From positions 1 to 32,943 of the forward strand of contig LMZS01000065.1 in the NCBI GenBank assembly GCA_001567085.1: DNA of 32,943 bases, given 5' to 3'. Under the pieces are notes generated by a model that had not been told where the DNA came from, did no database searches, and saw only the letters and a program-made list of their open reading frames with translations. This document shows positions 16,074 through 24,885 of the stretch, in pieces (the stretch's first letter is position 1; every line of letters begins with the position of its first letter). Made by a program: the position numbers and the translations under genes. This DNA is from Chloroflexi bacterium OLB15 (GTDB lineage: Bacteria; Chloroflexota; Anaerolineae; Aggregatilineales; Phototrophicaceae).

Positions 16074-17687
16074 ATGCCGGATTTTTTTCGATCAAATATT
16101 GATGCCCGCAGCAGTGATTTTCAGGCCAATTATGCCCACAACAACGCGCTAACAGAACAACTTGCCGAAAGGCTGGCGAAAGTACGCGCAGGCGGCAGCG
16201 AACGGGCGGTACGCAAGCATGTTGAGGCCGGAAAGCTGCTGCCACGAGAACGCATTGAACTGCTGCTGGATCCGGGCACACCCTTTCTGGAACTTAGCCC
16301 GTTAGCCGCATGGGGCATGTACAACGATGAAAGCCCCGCCGCAGGCACGCTTAACGGGATTGGCATGGTTAACGGCGTAGAGTGCATGATCGGGGCGAAC
16401 GAAGCGACGGTTAAAGGCGGCACTTCATACCCGATCACGGTTGAAAAGATGCTGCGGGCGCAGGAAATTGCCCGGCAGAACCGGTTGCCATGCATTTATC
16501 TGGTGGAATCGGGCGGGGCAAACCTGCCGCATCAGGCAGAATTATTTGTGCAGGGCGGGCGCACTTTTGCCAATCAGGCGCGAATGAGCGCGCAGGGTAT
16601 TCCGCAAATTGCGCTGGTATTTGGGAACAGCACGGCTGGCGGCGCTTATGTGCCTGGCTTAAGCGATTACACGGTGTTTGTGCGCAATCAGGCGCTGGCG
16701 TTTCTTGGCGGCCCGCCGCTGGTGAAAATGGCAACTGGCGAAGCGGTAGACGAAGAAACGCTGGGTGGGGCAGAGATGCACGCGCAGGTTTCAGGCCTGG
16801 CAGATTACCTTGCTGAAAACGATGCCGATGCAATCCGAATTGGCCGTGAAATTGTTGGGCGCTTGAACTGGGCGAAAGCGCTTCCGCCCAATCAGATTGC
16901 GCCAGAGCCACCACACTACGATCCTGATGAGCTGCTCGGCATTGTGCCGGTAGATACTATTCGCCAGCCGCTGGATATGCGCGAGGTATTGGCGCGGATC
17001 GTAGATGGCTCGCGCTGGCTGGAATTTAAGCCGGAGTATGGCGGCACATTGGTATGCGTTCACGCCTATATAAACGGCTTTCCGGTTGGCATTCTGGCGA
17101 ATAACGGGGTGTTGTTTTCGGAAAGCGCGAATAAAGCCGCGCAGTTCATTCAACTCTGCAACCAATCGCGCACCCCGCTGATCTACCTGCAAAACATCAC
17201 CGGTTTCATGGTCGGCAGCAAAGCTGAGCGCGAAGGCATCGTTAAAAATGGCTCCAAGATGATCAACGCAGTGGCTAACAGCAGCGTTCCGCAATTCACA
17301 GTTTTGATTGGCGGATCATATGGGGCAGGTAACTATGCGATGTGTGGCCGCGCATATGATCCGCGACTGCTGCTGGCGTGGCCTACCAGCCGGATCGCGG
17401 TGATGGGCGCGGAACAGGCGGCAGGCGTACTGGGCATCATTAGTGAAGAAGCAGCACGGAAGCGCGGCGAGCAGCCAGATGGCGCCGCAGTCGAAGTGAT
17501 GAAAGCGATGACCCGCCAGAAGTTTGAGCAGGAAAGCGATCCGTATTTTGCAACTGCGCGCATCTGGGATGACGGGCTGATTGATCCACGGGATACCCGC
17601 ATGGCGCTTAGCGTCGGGCTTTCGATGTGCTACAACCGCGATTGGGCGGCAGAAGACACCCCACATTACGGAACATTTCGCATGTGA
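16074..17687 (+). CDS. Acyl-CoA carboxylase carboxyltransferase subunit, methylcrotonyl-CoA carboxylase beta-like
   Basis: This 537-residue protein has the two crotonase-like halves of biotin-dependent carboxyltransferases. The N-terminal half carries the oxyanion-hole region [11 protein letters not shown] and [13 protein letters not shown]. The C-terminal half has [14 protein letters not shown] and [14 protein letters not shown]. These motifs match 3-methylcrotonyl-CoA and geranyl-CoA carboxylase beta chains better than propionyl-CoA carboxylase. It would move the carboxyl group from biotin to a branched acyl-CoA, in leucine or isoprenoid breakdown. The matching biotin carboxylase/carrier subunit is not in the window, so the partner must be encoded elsewhere. 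The start ATG 16074 has only a weak AGG upstream. The gene is monocistronic, with a terminator 38 bp beyond the stop. Family call is firm; substrate is inferred. Confidence 0.9.
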   Translation: MPDFFRSNIDARSSDFQANYAHNNALTEQLAERLAKVRAGGSERAVRKHVEAGKLLPRERIELLLDPGTPFLELSPLAAWGMYNDESPAAGTLNGIGMVNGVECMIGANEATVKGGTSYPITVEKMLRAQEIARQNRLPCIYLVESGGANLPHQAELFVQGGRTFANQARMSAQGIPQIALVFGNSTAGGAYVPGLSDYTVFVRNQALAFLGGPPLVKMATGEAVDEETLGGAEMHAQVSGLADYLAENDADAIRIGREIVGRLNWAKALPPNQIAPEPPHYDPDELLGIVPVDTIRQPLDMREVLARIVDGSRWLEFKPEYGGTLVCVHAYINGFPVGILANNGVLFSESANKAAQFIQLCNQSRTPLIYLQNITGFMVGSKAEREGIVKNGSKMINAVANSSVPQFTVLIGGSYGAGNYAMCGRAYDPRLLLAWPTSRIAVMGAEQAAGVLGIISEEAARKRGEQPDGAAVEVMKAMTRQKFEQESDPYFATARIWDDGLIDPRDTRMALSVGLSMCYNRDWAAEDTPHYGTFRM

Positions 17688-17725
17688 CTCGTAGGGGAAT
17701 GGTAATAATCCGAATAATACGCGCC

Positions 17726-17752
17726 GGGCGCCCTCAAAGCGCCCTGTTTTTT
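17726..17752 (+). terminator. Intrinsic terminator after the carboxylase gene
   Basis: GGGCGC (17726-17731) and GCGCCC (17739-17744) form a six-pair GC-only stem with a seven-base loop. Six T follow at 17747-17752. It separates the carboxylase transcript from gyrA. Confidence 0.8.
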
Positions 17753-17810
17753 GCTGAAATATAGCACATTTGTTTCAAAGACGGCGCTGGCTAATTGGCA
17801 TCCGTTAAGG

Positions 17811-17816
17811 TATAAT
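17811..17816 (+). promoter_or_regulatory. -10 box of the gyrA promoter
   Basis: A perfect TATAAT lies 27 bp before ATG 17844. It places the transcription start near 17823, which rules out the longer in-frame start at 17751. No good -35 hexamer is visible. Confidence 0.6.
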
Positions 17817-17843
17817 TGTGGGGTATTGGAGCGGGAACCTGTG

Positions 17844-20369
17844 ATGACAATGGACTCAATCGGCCAAATTCGCCCGATCAATATTAATGAGGAAATGCGC
17901 GGCAGCTATCTCGATTACGCGATGAGCGTGATTGTGGCGCGTGCGCTTCCGGACGCGCGGGACGGGCTAAAGCCTGTTCACCGGCGTATTTTGTATTCAA
18001 TGTACGACATGGGCATTCGCTCGAATACCCAGTACCGGAAAAGCGCACGTATCGTTGGCGACGTGTTGGGTAAATATCACCCGCATGGCGACAGCGCGGT
18101 ATACGACTCTATGGCGCGCATGGCGCAGGACTTTTCGCTGCGTTACCCGCTTGTAGATGGTCAGGGCAACTTCGGCAGCGTGGACGGCGATAGCCCCGCA
18201 GCCATGCGATACACCGAAGCGCGCATGGCCCGTATTTGCGAAGAAATGCTCATCGACATCGACATGAACACGGTTGATTTCGTTGACAATTATGACGGCA
18301 CGACTACCGAACCCTCGGTGATGCCTGCCCGTTTGCCAAACATGCTCTTGAACGGGGCAAGCGGTATTGCGGTGGGTATGGCGACCAATATCCCCCCGCA
18401 CAACCTGCGCGAACTGGCAAACGCCATTGCCTATATCATTGACAATTATGATGCCTTTGAAGACATCACCGTTGATGATCTGTGCCAGTTTGTGACCGGG
18501 CCAGATTTTCCAACCGGCGCGATTGTGGCTGCCGGAAATGAAATGAAGGAAGCCTATGCCACAGGGCGGGGCCGGGTGATTGTGCGCGCTAAAGCCGACA
18601 TTGAAGAGACGCGCACCGGCCGCCATCGTATTATCGTTACCGAAATTCCTTATCAGGTTAGCAAGACGGCGATCATCGAGCGTATTATTGCGCTTGTTCG
18701 TGAAGGCCGCCTCTCGTTGATTAGCGATTTGCGCGACGAGAGTGACCGTCACGGTATGCGCCTGGTGCTTGAGCTTAAGCAAGGCTCGCAGCCGCTTAAA
18801 GTGCTAAACCAGCTTTACAAATACACCCAGCTTCAAAGCACGTTTAGCATTCAAATGCTGGCGTTGGTGAATGGCGAACCGCGCTTGCTCAGCCTGAAGC
18901 GTATGCTTCAGATTTACATTGAGCATCGCTATGATGTGATTCGCCGCCGTTCCGAATTTGAACTTGAGAAGCGGCGCGCACGGGCGCACATTCTTGAGGG
19001 CTTGCTCAAGGCGCTTTCGAGCCTTGATGCGATCATCCAGACTATCCGCAGTTCTGACGATGCGGACGCGGCGCGTACTCAATTGATGACGCGGTTTGAT
19101 TTGAGCGAGGCGCAGGCGAATGCCATTCTGGAAATGCAGCTTCGCCGTTTGGCGGCTCTGGAACAGGTCAAACTACAGCAGGAATTTGACGAGGTGATGG
19201 CGCGTATTGGCTACCTTGAAGACCTGCTGAATTCACCGCATAAAATTCTCGCGCTGATCCGCGAAGATATTCAGGATCTTGCTGATAAATTCGGGGATGA
19301 GCGCCGTACACATGTGGATTACAGCATCGCCGCTGATATTGACGAAGATGATTTGCACCCACGCGAGCAGGTGGTGATTCTGCTCACCCAGCAAGGGTAC
19401 GTCAAGCGCGTGAATGCCAGCGCTTATCGCGCTCAACGGCGCGGCGGTAAGGGCGTTAAAGGCGTGCAAATGCGGGAAGAAGATGGGCCTGAGGCACTGG
19501 TAGCCGCCAGCAGCCATGACACCATCCTCTTTTTCACAGATCACGGCAAGGTGTACAGCGTGCGCCGTGGGTATGATTTGCCAGAAGCGGGCCGCGCCAG
19601 CAGAGGAACGCTGATCCAGACCTTGCTTGCCCTGACGCCCAATGAGCGCATTACCGCAGTTGTACCTGTAGAGCGTTTCGATATTGAAGGCGGCTACTTC
19701 GTACTGGCAACCCGCAATGGCCGCATCAAACGTGTGAAACTGCAAGAATTTGAAGCGGTTCGCCCCAGCGGTTTGATCGCGATCACGCTTGAAGATGGCG
19801 ACTATCTTAACTGGGTTAAATATACGGATGGCGATCAGGACGTGATCATCGTCACCGAAGGCGGGCAGAGCATCCGTTTCAACGAAAAGCAGGTGCGGTC
19901 AATGGGGCGCCCTGCCGCTGGCGTGAATTCTATTCGCTTGCAGGAAGGCGATCTGGTCGCTGGCATGGATGTGGTGCGGGCGCTGGATACCGAAGTGCTG
20001 GTGGTGACTACCAACGGCTACAGCAAACGCACACCTATCGAAGCCTACCGTTCGCAGGGGCGTTATGGCAGCGGTATTATGACCATCTCGCGGGATGAAC
20101 GTACTGGCCCGATTATCGCCATGCGCTGTGTGAATCCGGTCAACGATATTCTGGTACTCACGCAAAATGGCATCGTTTTGAGAACGCGCCTGGATGAGAT
20201 TCGCCAGACCGGGCGTAACGCGATAGGCGTGCGCTTAATGGACTTGAACAATGACGATTTCATCTCTGGCATCGCGATCATGGATGGATCGCCTGAATTG
20301 GAAGGCGAGGGCGAGGAAGCTGCCGTGAATGGCGATAACCCCGCTGGAAGCAACGAAGCAGTCAGCTAA
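17844..20369 (+). CDS. gyrA: DNA gyrase subunit A
   Basis: This 841-residue protein is a full-length GyrA. The N-terminus [20 protein letters not shown] is typical, and the catalytic tyrosine in AMRYTEARM is Tyr 123. The quinolone region [12 protein letters not shown] has Ser 84 and Asp 88, the sensitive-type residues. The breakage-reunion domain ends at about 500, and a six-bladed C-terminal domain follows. The GyrA box QRRGGKG at 531-537 separates it from ParC. With GyrB, encoded elsewhere, it introduces negative supercoils into DNA. The start ATG 17844 is chosen from the -10 box at 17811; a second ATG follows two codons later. An acidic tail rich in E and G closes the protein. The gene is monocistronic between two terminators. 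Confidence 0.98.
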   Translation: MTMDSIGQIRPININEEMRGSYLDYAMSVIVARALPDARDGLKPVHRRILYSMYDMGIRSNTQYRKSARIVGDVLGKYHPHGDSAVYDSMARMAQDFSLRYPLVDGQGNFGSVDGDSPAAMRYTEARMARICEEMLIDIDMNTVDFVDNYDGTTTEPSVMPARLPNMLLNGASGIAVGMATNIPPHNLRELANAIAYIIDNYDAFEDITVDDLCQFVTGPDFPTGAIVAAGNEMKEAYATGRGRVIVRAKADIEETRTGRHRIIVTEIPYQVSKTAIIERIIALVREGRLSLISDLRDESDRHGMRLVLELKQGSQPLKVLNQLYKYTQLQSTFSIQMLALVNGEPRLLSLKRMLQIYIEHRYDVIRRRSEFELEKRRARAHILEGLLKALSSLDAIIQTIRSSDDADAARTQLMTRFDLSEAQANAILEMQLRRLAALEQVKLQQEFDEVMARIGYLEDLLNSPHKILALIREDIQDLADKFGDERRTHVDYSIAADIDEDDLHPREQVVILLTQQGYVKRVNASAYRAQRRGGKGVKGVQMREEDGPEALVAASSHDTILFFTDHGKVYSVRRGYDLPEAGRASRGTLIQTLLALTPNERITAVVPVERFDIEGGYFVLATRNGRIKRVKLQEFEAVRPSGLIAITLEDGDYLNWVKYTDGDQDVIIVTEGGQSIRFNEKQVRSMGRPAAGVNSIRLQEGDLVAGMDVVRALDTEVLVVTTNGYSKRTPIEAYRSQGRYGSGIMTISRDERTGPIIAMRCVNPVNDILVLTQNGIVLRTRLDEIRQTGRNAIGVRLMDLNNDDFISGIAIMDGSPELEGEGEEAAVNGDNPAGSNEAVS

Positions 20370-20377
20370 ATAATGCG

Positions 20378-20407
20378 ACGGGCGCGTTTACTAAACGCGC
20401 CCGTTTT
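20378..20407 (+). terminator. Intrinsic terminator of gyrA
   Basis: ACGGGCGCGTTTA (20378-20390) and TAAACGCGCCCGT (20392-20404) are perfect inverted arms, in practice an 11-pair stem with a five-base loop. Four T follow at 20404-20407. It starts eight bases after the gyrA stop codon. Confidence 0.9.
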
Positions 20408-20430
20408 GATTCTGGATGCGAAGATAGAAT

Positions 20431-20504
20431 TATTGATTAACCGCATCGTGTGAGCCTCATACAGCGGCGCGGTATCAAGCGCTAAGGCCGCTGCTTTATC
20501 AATA
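20431..20504. other. Nested inverted repeats upstream of the phosphoesterase gene
   Basis: TATTGATTAA (20431-20440) pairs with TTTATCAATA (20495-20504) with one mismatch. Inside them, CAGCGGC (20462-20468) pairs perfectly with GCCGCTG (20487-20493). The right outer arm overlaps the -35 element at 20496-20501. This could be a regulatory DNA dyad or a small structured RNA; no T-run follows. Confidence 0.35.
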
Positions 20505-20524
20505 GAATCCGCACGCGCTATAAT
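20496..20524 (+). promoter_or_regulatory. Promoter of the metallophosphoesterase gene
   Basis: TTATCA (20496-20501) and a perfect TATAAT (20519-20524) are separated by 17 bp, the best-spaced sigma-70-like pair in the window. Transcription would start about 20-25 bp before the GTG start at 20554. Confidence 0.65.
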
Positions 20525-20553
20525 GCGGTTGGTTAAAATACCTGGACTTCAGT

Positions 20554-21177
20554 GTGAAGATTCTTTGCGTAAGCGATTTAGCCACAACACAGCTTGAAAA
20601 TGCTGCACATTTACGCAGGCGCTACCACGATATTGATCTGGTCGTCAGTTGTGGCGATCTATCGTCTGCATATCTTGATTTCATCACTTCGGTTTTGAGC
20701 GTGCCGTTGTATTATGTGCGGGGCAACCACGACACGATGTACAGCGAAAGGCCGCCCGGTGGTGACGATCTTCATCGCCGCATCCTCACCTATAAGGGCA
20801 TCACCTTTGTTGGTTTGGAAGGATCAATACGCTACAACGATGCGCCGATTCAGTATACTGAAAATGAGATGTCGTGGGCGGTGACGTGCCTGGCCGTACC
20901 GATTAAAATGAGCGAGGCGCAGGGGCGGAAGATCGATATTTTTGTGACTCACAGCCCGCCGCGCGGCATCCATGACTTGCCAGATAAGCCGCATACTGGC
21001 TTTAAATCGTTTCTGCGCTTTATGAATTGGTTCCAACCCCGTTACTTATTACATGGTCATGTGCATAATTACGATAGTCGCGCTGAAACTGAAACCCAAT
21101 ACCGTGAAACCTGCGTGATGAATGTTTATCCTTTCAAAGTGCTTGAGATTGAACCGCGCAATCAGCAGGAAATTTAA
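20554..21177 (+). CDS. Calcineurin-like metallophosphoesterase
   Basis: This 207-residue soluble protein has most of the two-metal phosphoesterase motifs: SD at 7-8, GDLSS, GNHD, THSPPRG and HGHVH. The first motif, normally Asp-x-His, reads Asp8-Leu-Ala, so one metal ligand is missing or replaced. It would hydrolyse a phosphodiester or phosphomonoester; the substrate cannot be read from the sequence. The start is GTG 20554, placed by the promoter at 20496-20524 and by the usual start of the first beta strand (KILCVSD); the ribosome binding site is poor. The hydroxylase operon begins about 50 bp downstream on the same strand, so partial co-transcription is possible. Confidence 0.85.
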   Translation: MKILCVSDLATTQLENAAHLRRRYHDIDLVVSCGDLSSAYLDFITSVLSVPLYYVRGNHDTMYSERPPGGDDLHRRILTYKGITFVGLEGSIRYNDAPIQYTENEMSWAVTCLAVPIKMSEAQGRKIDIFVTHSPPRGIHDLPDKPHTGFKSFLRFMNWFQPRYLLHGHVHNYDSRAETETQYRETCVMNVYPFKVLEIEPRNQQEI

Positions 21178-21231
21178 AGCACGTTTATGCTATCCTCGCG
21201 TTATAGTGTGAACAATACAGGTTATGGATTC

Positions 21232-22659
21232 ATGATGTGGAAATCTTACGTAAGCGTTACATCCCTTGACGAAGCCGCCCAACTGCTGGCGGAGCATGGC
21301 GCGTCGGCGCGAATTATTGCCGGTGGCACCGATTTGCTGCTGGAAATTGAGCGCGGCCAGCGCAAGGGCATCGAAACGGTCATTGATATCACCCGCGCAG
21401 CAGGTCTATCCGAGATTCGAGAAATGGATGGACGAATTACCTTAGGGCCGCTGGTGCTTCACAATCAGGTTGTAGACAGCGCCTTGATTCGTGATAAGGC
21501 TCTGCCATTGGCGCAGGCCTGCTGGGAAGTAGGCGCGCCACAGATACGCAACCGGGGCACAGTTGCCGGGAATTTGATCACTGCTTCTCCGGCAAATGAC
21601 ACGATCACCCCCTTAATGGCGATGGATGCGGCTGTCACGCTGCAATCAGCGCGCGGCACCCGAACTGTTCCCCTGAGAGAATTTTATGCTGGCTTGCGGC
21701 GCACGGTGATGCAGCCAGATGAACTGCTTCGTGAAATCAGTTTTTCGGCGTTGAAGCCGAATGAACGCGGCGTATTTCTGAAATTAGGCTTACGCCGCGC
21801 GCAGGCGATCAGCGTCGTTGATATTGCTGTGATTGTTGAATTTGACGGCGAGATAGTGACCCGCGCCCGCATCGCAATGGGCAGCGTTGCCCCTACCATC
21901 ATCCGCCTGCCAGAAGTCGAAAATTATCTGGCTGGAAAGGCGCTAACCAAAGAGACGATACGAGAGGCCGCAGTTCTCGCTGGCTCTATCCCCAACCCGA
22001 TAGATGATGTGCGCTCAACGGCGGCATATCGCAGCGAGATGATCCGTATTCTGACGGCGCGCGCGCTGCAAATGGTGGCGAGTAACGCCGTTCCGCAAAT
22101 TCCTGAGCATCCGCCGATGTTATGGGGCGCTTCAAAAGGCCATCCGCCAGCTTTGGGGAATGGTTCGTATAGTCATTCTGAACGTGATCCGATTGTGACG
22201 ACTATCAACGGTGAACGCCGCGAGATCGCTGGCGGGCAAGGTAAAACTTTGCTGCGATTTCTGCGTGAGGATGCCGGAATGCCGGGCACCAAAGAGGGCT
22301 GCGCTGAAGGTGAGTGTGGCGCCTGCACCGTATTCCTTGATGGCACAGCCGTGATGTCTTGCATGGTGCCAGCGCCGCGCGCGCATGGCGCCGAGATTGT
22401 CACGGTTGAGGGCTTGGCTGAAGCAGGCGAACTGCACCCGGTACAGCAGTCTTTTATTGAACATGCCGCCGTACAGTGTGGTTATTGCACGCCCGGCTTT
22501 TTGATGGCAGGGGCTAAGCTGCTGGAAGAATGCCCGAACCCCACTCGTGAAGAAGCTGAGCAAAGCATCACTGGAAACTTATGTCGCTGCACAGGCTATT
22601 ATCCAATCGTCAATGCCTTGATAGATGCCGCTCAAAAGCGTGAGGAGGTAGGTTCATGA
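21232..22659 (+). CDS. Molybdenum hydroxylase FAD-binding subunit fused to a 2Fe-2S subunit
   Basis: This 475-residue protein joins two subunits of the xanthine dehydrogenase family. The FAD domain comes first, with AGGTDLLLE and IRNRGTVAGNLITASPANDT, followed by its C-terminal domain to about 275. After a 45-residue linker come two 2Fe-2S domains: C357-x4-C362-x2-C365-x11-C377, then CGYC-x31-CRC. Every iron ligand is present. It passes electrons from the molybdenum site to FAD and an acceptor. In classic xanthine dehydrogenase the iron-sulfur part precedes FAD; here the order is reversed. The start ATG 21232 is preferred, giving WKSYVSV at the first strand, though an ATG at 21187 is in frame. 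Its stop overlaps the next gene by four bases. The catalytic subunit lies two genes downstream. Confidence 0.9.
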   Translation: MMWKSYVSVTSLDEAAQLLAEHGASARIIAGGTDLLLEIERGQRKGIETVIDITRAAGLSEIREMDGRITLGPLVLHNQVVDSALIRDKALPLAQACWEVGAPQIRNRGTVAGNLITASPANDTITPLMAMDAAVTLQSARGTRTVPLREFYAGLRRTVMQPDELLREISFSALKPNERGVFLKLGLRRAQAISVVDIAVIVEFDGEIVTRARIAMGSVAPTIIRLPEVENYLAGKALTKETIREAAVLAGSIPNPIDDVRSTAAYRSEMIRILTARALQMVASNAVPQIPEHPPMLWGASKGHPPALGNGSYSHSERDPIVTTINGERREIAGGQGKTLLRFLREDAGMPGTKEGCAEGECGACTVFLDGTAVMSCMVPAPRAHGAEIVTVEGLAEAGELHPVQQSFIEHAAVQCGYCTPGFLMAGAKLLEECPNPTREEAEQSITGNLCRCTGYYPIVNALIDAAQKREEVGS

Positions 22660-23039
22660 CCAGCCAGGTTACTATTTCTGAAAAGAGGAAGAAACGCGGA
22701 TTATGGCCTGTACTCGGATTTGTACTGATCATTGCGCTGCTGATCATCTCTTACGCGGTAGCGCCTGCCGTAATCGAGTTCTGTAAAGCCAATTTTCGCG
22801 GATTTACAACGCGGGGAACAAACCCGCAAACCGTACATCTGCTTTTCACCGTGTTGATTTTCCTTGTGCTGGGGGCGTTCACGGCGCTTATTGTAGCTTT
22901 GTTCGCGCCCAAACGCGCCATCAACGTCAAAGAATCTGATCTGGCGAAAGAGCGCGTTCAGATGCAGGAACAGAAGAAGATGGATCGCCTGCGCCAGCGT
23001 AGGATCAACCGCGAGATGAAAGATGTACGCCGGAACTAG
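22656..23039 (+). CDS. Small two-helix membrane protein of unknown function
   Basis: This 127-residue protein has a basic N-terminus with KRKKRG, a hydrophobic helix at about 17-40 and a second at about 62-84. A highly charged, probably coiled tail (KERVQMQEQKKMDRLRQRR) follows. The helix arrangement puts both ends in the cytoplasm. I do not recognise the family. It starts at an ATGA overlap with the hydroxylase subunit and has a strong GAGGAGGT eight bases upstream, so it is translated with the operon. It might anchor an enzyme or act as a small membrane accessory subunit; nothing in the sequence proves this. Confidence 0.82.
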   Translation: MTSQVTISEKRKKRGLWPVLGFVLIIALLIISYAVAPAVIEFCKANFRGFTTRGTNPQTVHLLFTVLIFLVLGAFTALIVALFAPKRAINVKESDLAKERVQMQEQKKMDRLRQRRINREMKDVRRN

Positions 23040-23080
23040 CATCAGATACATTACGGCATCCTGAGCGCGAAGGGGTATAG

Positions 23081-24864
23081 ATGGATCGTACAGTTCCAAA
23101 AACGGGCAGTGAAGAAATTGAACTGTACATGCGAACGTATTATTCGCTGCTGCGTTCTACCCACACCATTCAACTGGAAACGCTGGTTGAAGCGCACATG
23201 GCGATGGAAAGCTCATTGCATGTTAAAGCGCGCAGCCCGCTGCCTGATATTTCAGCGATTATCTATACCAGCCTGCGTTTGCCGGCCTGCATCGTTGATG
23301 TGAATTATGTCGTTTTAGGGCAAATCGAAAAATCATTCCTTGACGCACGCTACCCGGTTAATGACTGGGAACAGGTATATGCGCCGGTTCGCAGGCGGCG
23401 AATGCATTTTGACGGACAGCATACGCTGGCGGTATTTATCGCCAGCCGTTCTGATATTGACGATCTGATCCCGATGCTGACCGCTTACCAGATTGAATGG
23501 AATAAGCTTCACCTGCTGCTGCAATCCCCCGGCGCGCGAACATTCCTGAGCCAGCATATAGAAAACGCCGAACCCTTAAACGAGACTCGCCGCGCGGCAT
23601 TAGCGGGTATTTTGCAGGTTGACGAAGATGATCTCAGACGCCTCGAAATTGTATGGGGCAAACACTTGCTTCCTATTTTGAGCAAGATGGCGGCGCATAA
23701 AAAGCAGATCGCTTGCGCCAGATCGCAGGTTCACTGGCAGATTACCGCCGCGCTACCGCCTACTGGTGGGATGACCTGAATTCTTATCTGCGCAAGCACA
23801 CCGATCCGCCAGTTGATCTTGAAGACCGCCCGATCTATTTCGTGTCGTCAAATACCCATTCGTTAACTAATCTGATGACGGGTTTTGCCTTGCGCGAAGA
23901 GCCGGAACTCATCGCCTACATTGAGGGACGCGGCCACGAAGACCTGCTCCGTGAATACCGCGAAATTCAGGCGGATGGCGGGGCAACCCATAAGAATAAT
24001 TTCCTGTATTACGTGCTGAAAAAATATCTGAGCGATGGCGACCCTGCGGCGCGGGCGCGATACCATGATTCTGAACAGGCATTGGGTATTCAGCGCGTCC
24101 CCAGCCATCACGGGTCTGACCTTGAAACGCAGATTATAGAAGTTAACCGCCTGCGCGCGGACTGGATCGATCCGCGCACGCTCACAAGCATTGATCCTGA
24201 AATTCTCGCCGCCAGCGACGCGGTTATCGTGAATGTGGATTATCCGTTGGGGCTGGCGGCGTATGAACTCTTAACCCGCCTGACCGAGCGCGCGGCTCAT
24301 TTGCTAGGTGTGTACGTGATGGGCAAGGCTGCCACATTGAATGGGCGTATTGGCGATGTGGTGATCTGTAATGTGGTGCATGATGAACACTCGCAGAATA
24401 CCTACATGTTTGAAAACTGCTTTTCCGCGCAGCGCGTCGCCCCGAATTTGACCTATAGCATGGTGCTGGATAATCAAAAAGCGATTAGCGCGCCGGGAAC
24501 TTTCCTGCAAAACCCGCGTTACATGGAAGTGTTTTACCGTGAAGGCTATACCGTGATCGAGATGGAAGCCGGGCCGTATCTTTCAGCCGTGTTTGAAGCT
24601 GTGCGCCCGCGCCGCCACCCCCAAAATGAGATCGTGAACCTGTATGCCGCGCCATTTGATATCGGGTTTCTGCACTATGCTTCAGATACCCCGTTTACCA
24701 AAGGACATAACCTTGGGGCGGGCAACCTGAGCTATACTGGCATTGACGCAACCTATGCTTCGGCGGTTGCTATTCTTCAGCGTATTTTTGAGCGAGAGAC
24801 GCAGCGGCTCAAATATGAGCGACACGCCACTGAGGCTAATGGTGTGATGCCACATCTCGCCTGA
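23081..24864 (+). CDS. Uncharacterised 594-residue protein, frameshifted; second half resembles nucleoside phosphorylases
   Basis: Two frames make one protein. The first (ATG 23081, AAGGGG seven bases upstream) is a helical domain of about 205 residues containing RSDIDDLIPMLTAYQIEWNK. The second continues ADRLRQIAGSLADYRRATAYWWDDL to the stop at 24864. They meet at five A (23699-23703), where a sixth A would restore the frame. The second half holds GKAATLNGRIGDVVI (from 415) and VIEMEAGPYLSAV with Glu 496. Their layout recalls the phosphate/base-binding glycine loop and the ribose-binding M-E-x of nucleoside phosphorylases. From memory the whole resembles a family annotated DUF6909, but I am not sure. 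It has no signal peptide and no membrane helix. Its place inside the molybdenum hydroxylase operon supports a role in purine or nucleoside metabolism. Confidence 0.75.
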
Positions 24865-24885
24865 CATTTCCGGATTTATAAGCAG

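Noticed and set aside
17997..18782. 261-codon minus-strand frame inside gyrA
   Set aside because: It is antisense to the highly conserved gyrase core, with no start signal and a His/Asn-rich composition typical of shadow translation.
23713..24864. Second half of the unknown protein as an independent gene starting at TTG 23713
   Set aside because: No ribosome binding site precedes it and the sequence continues smoothly from the first frame if one base is added, so a single frameshifted gene is the better reading.
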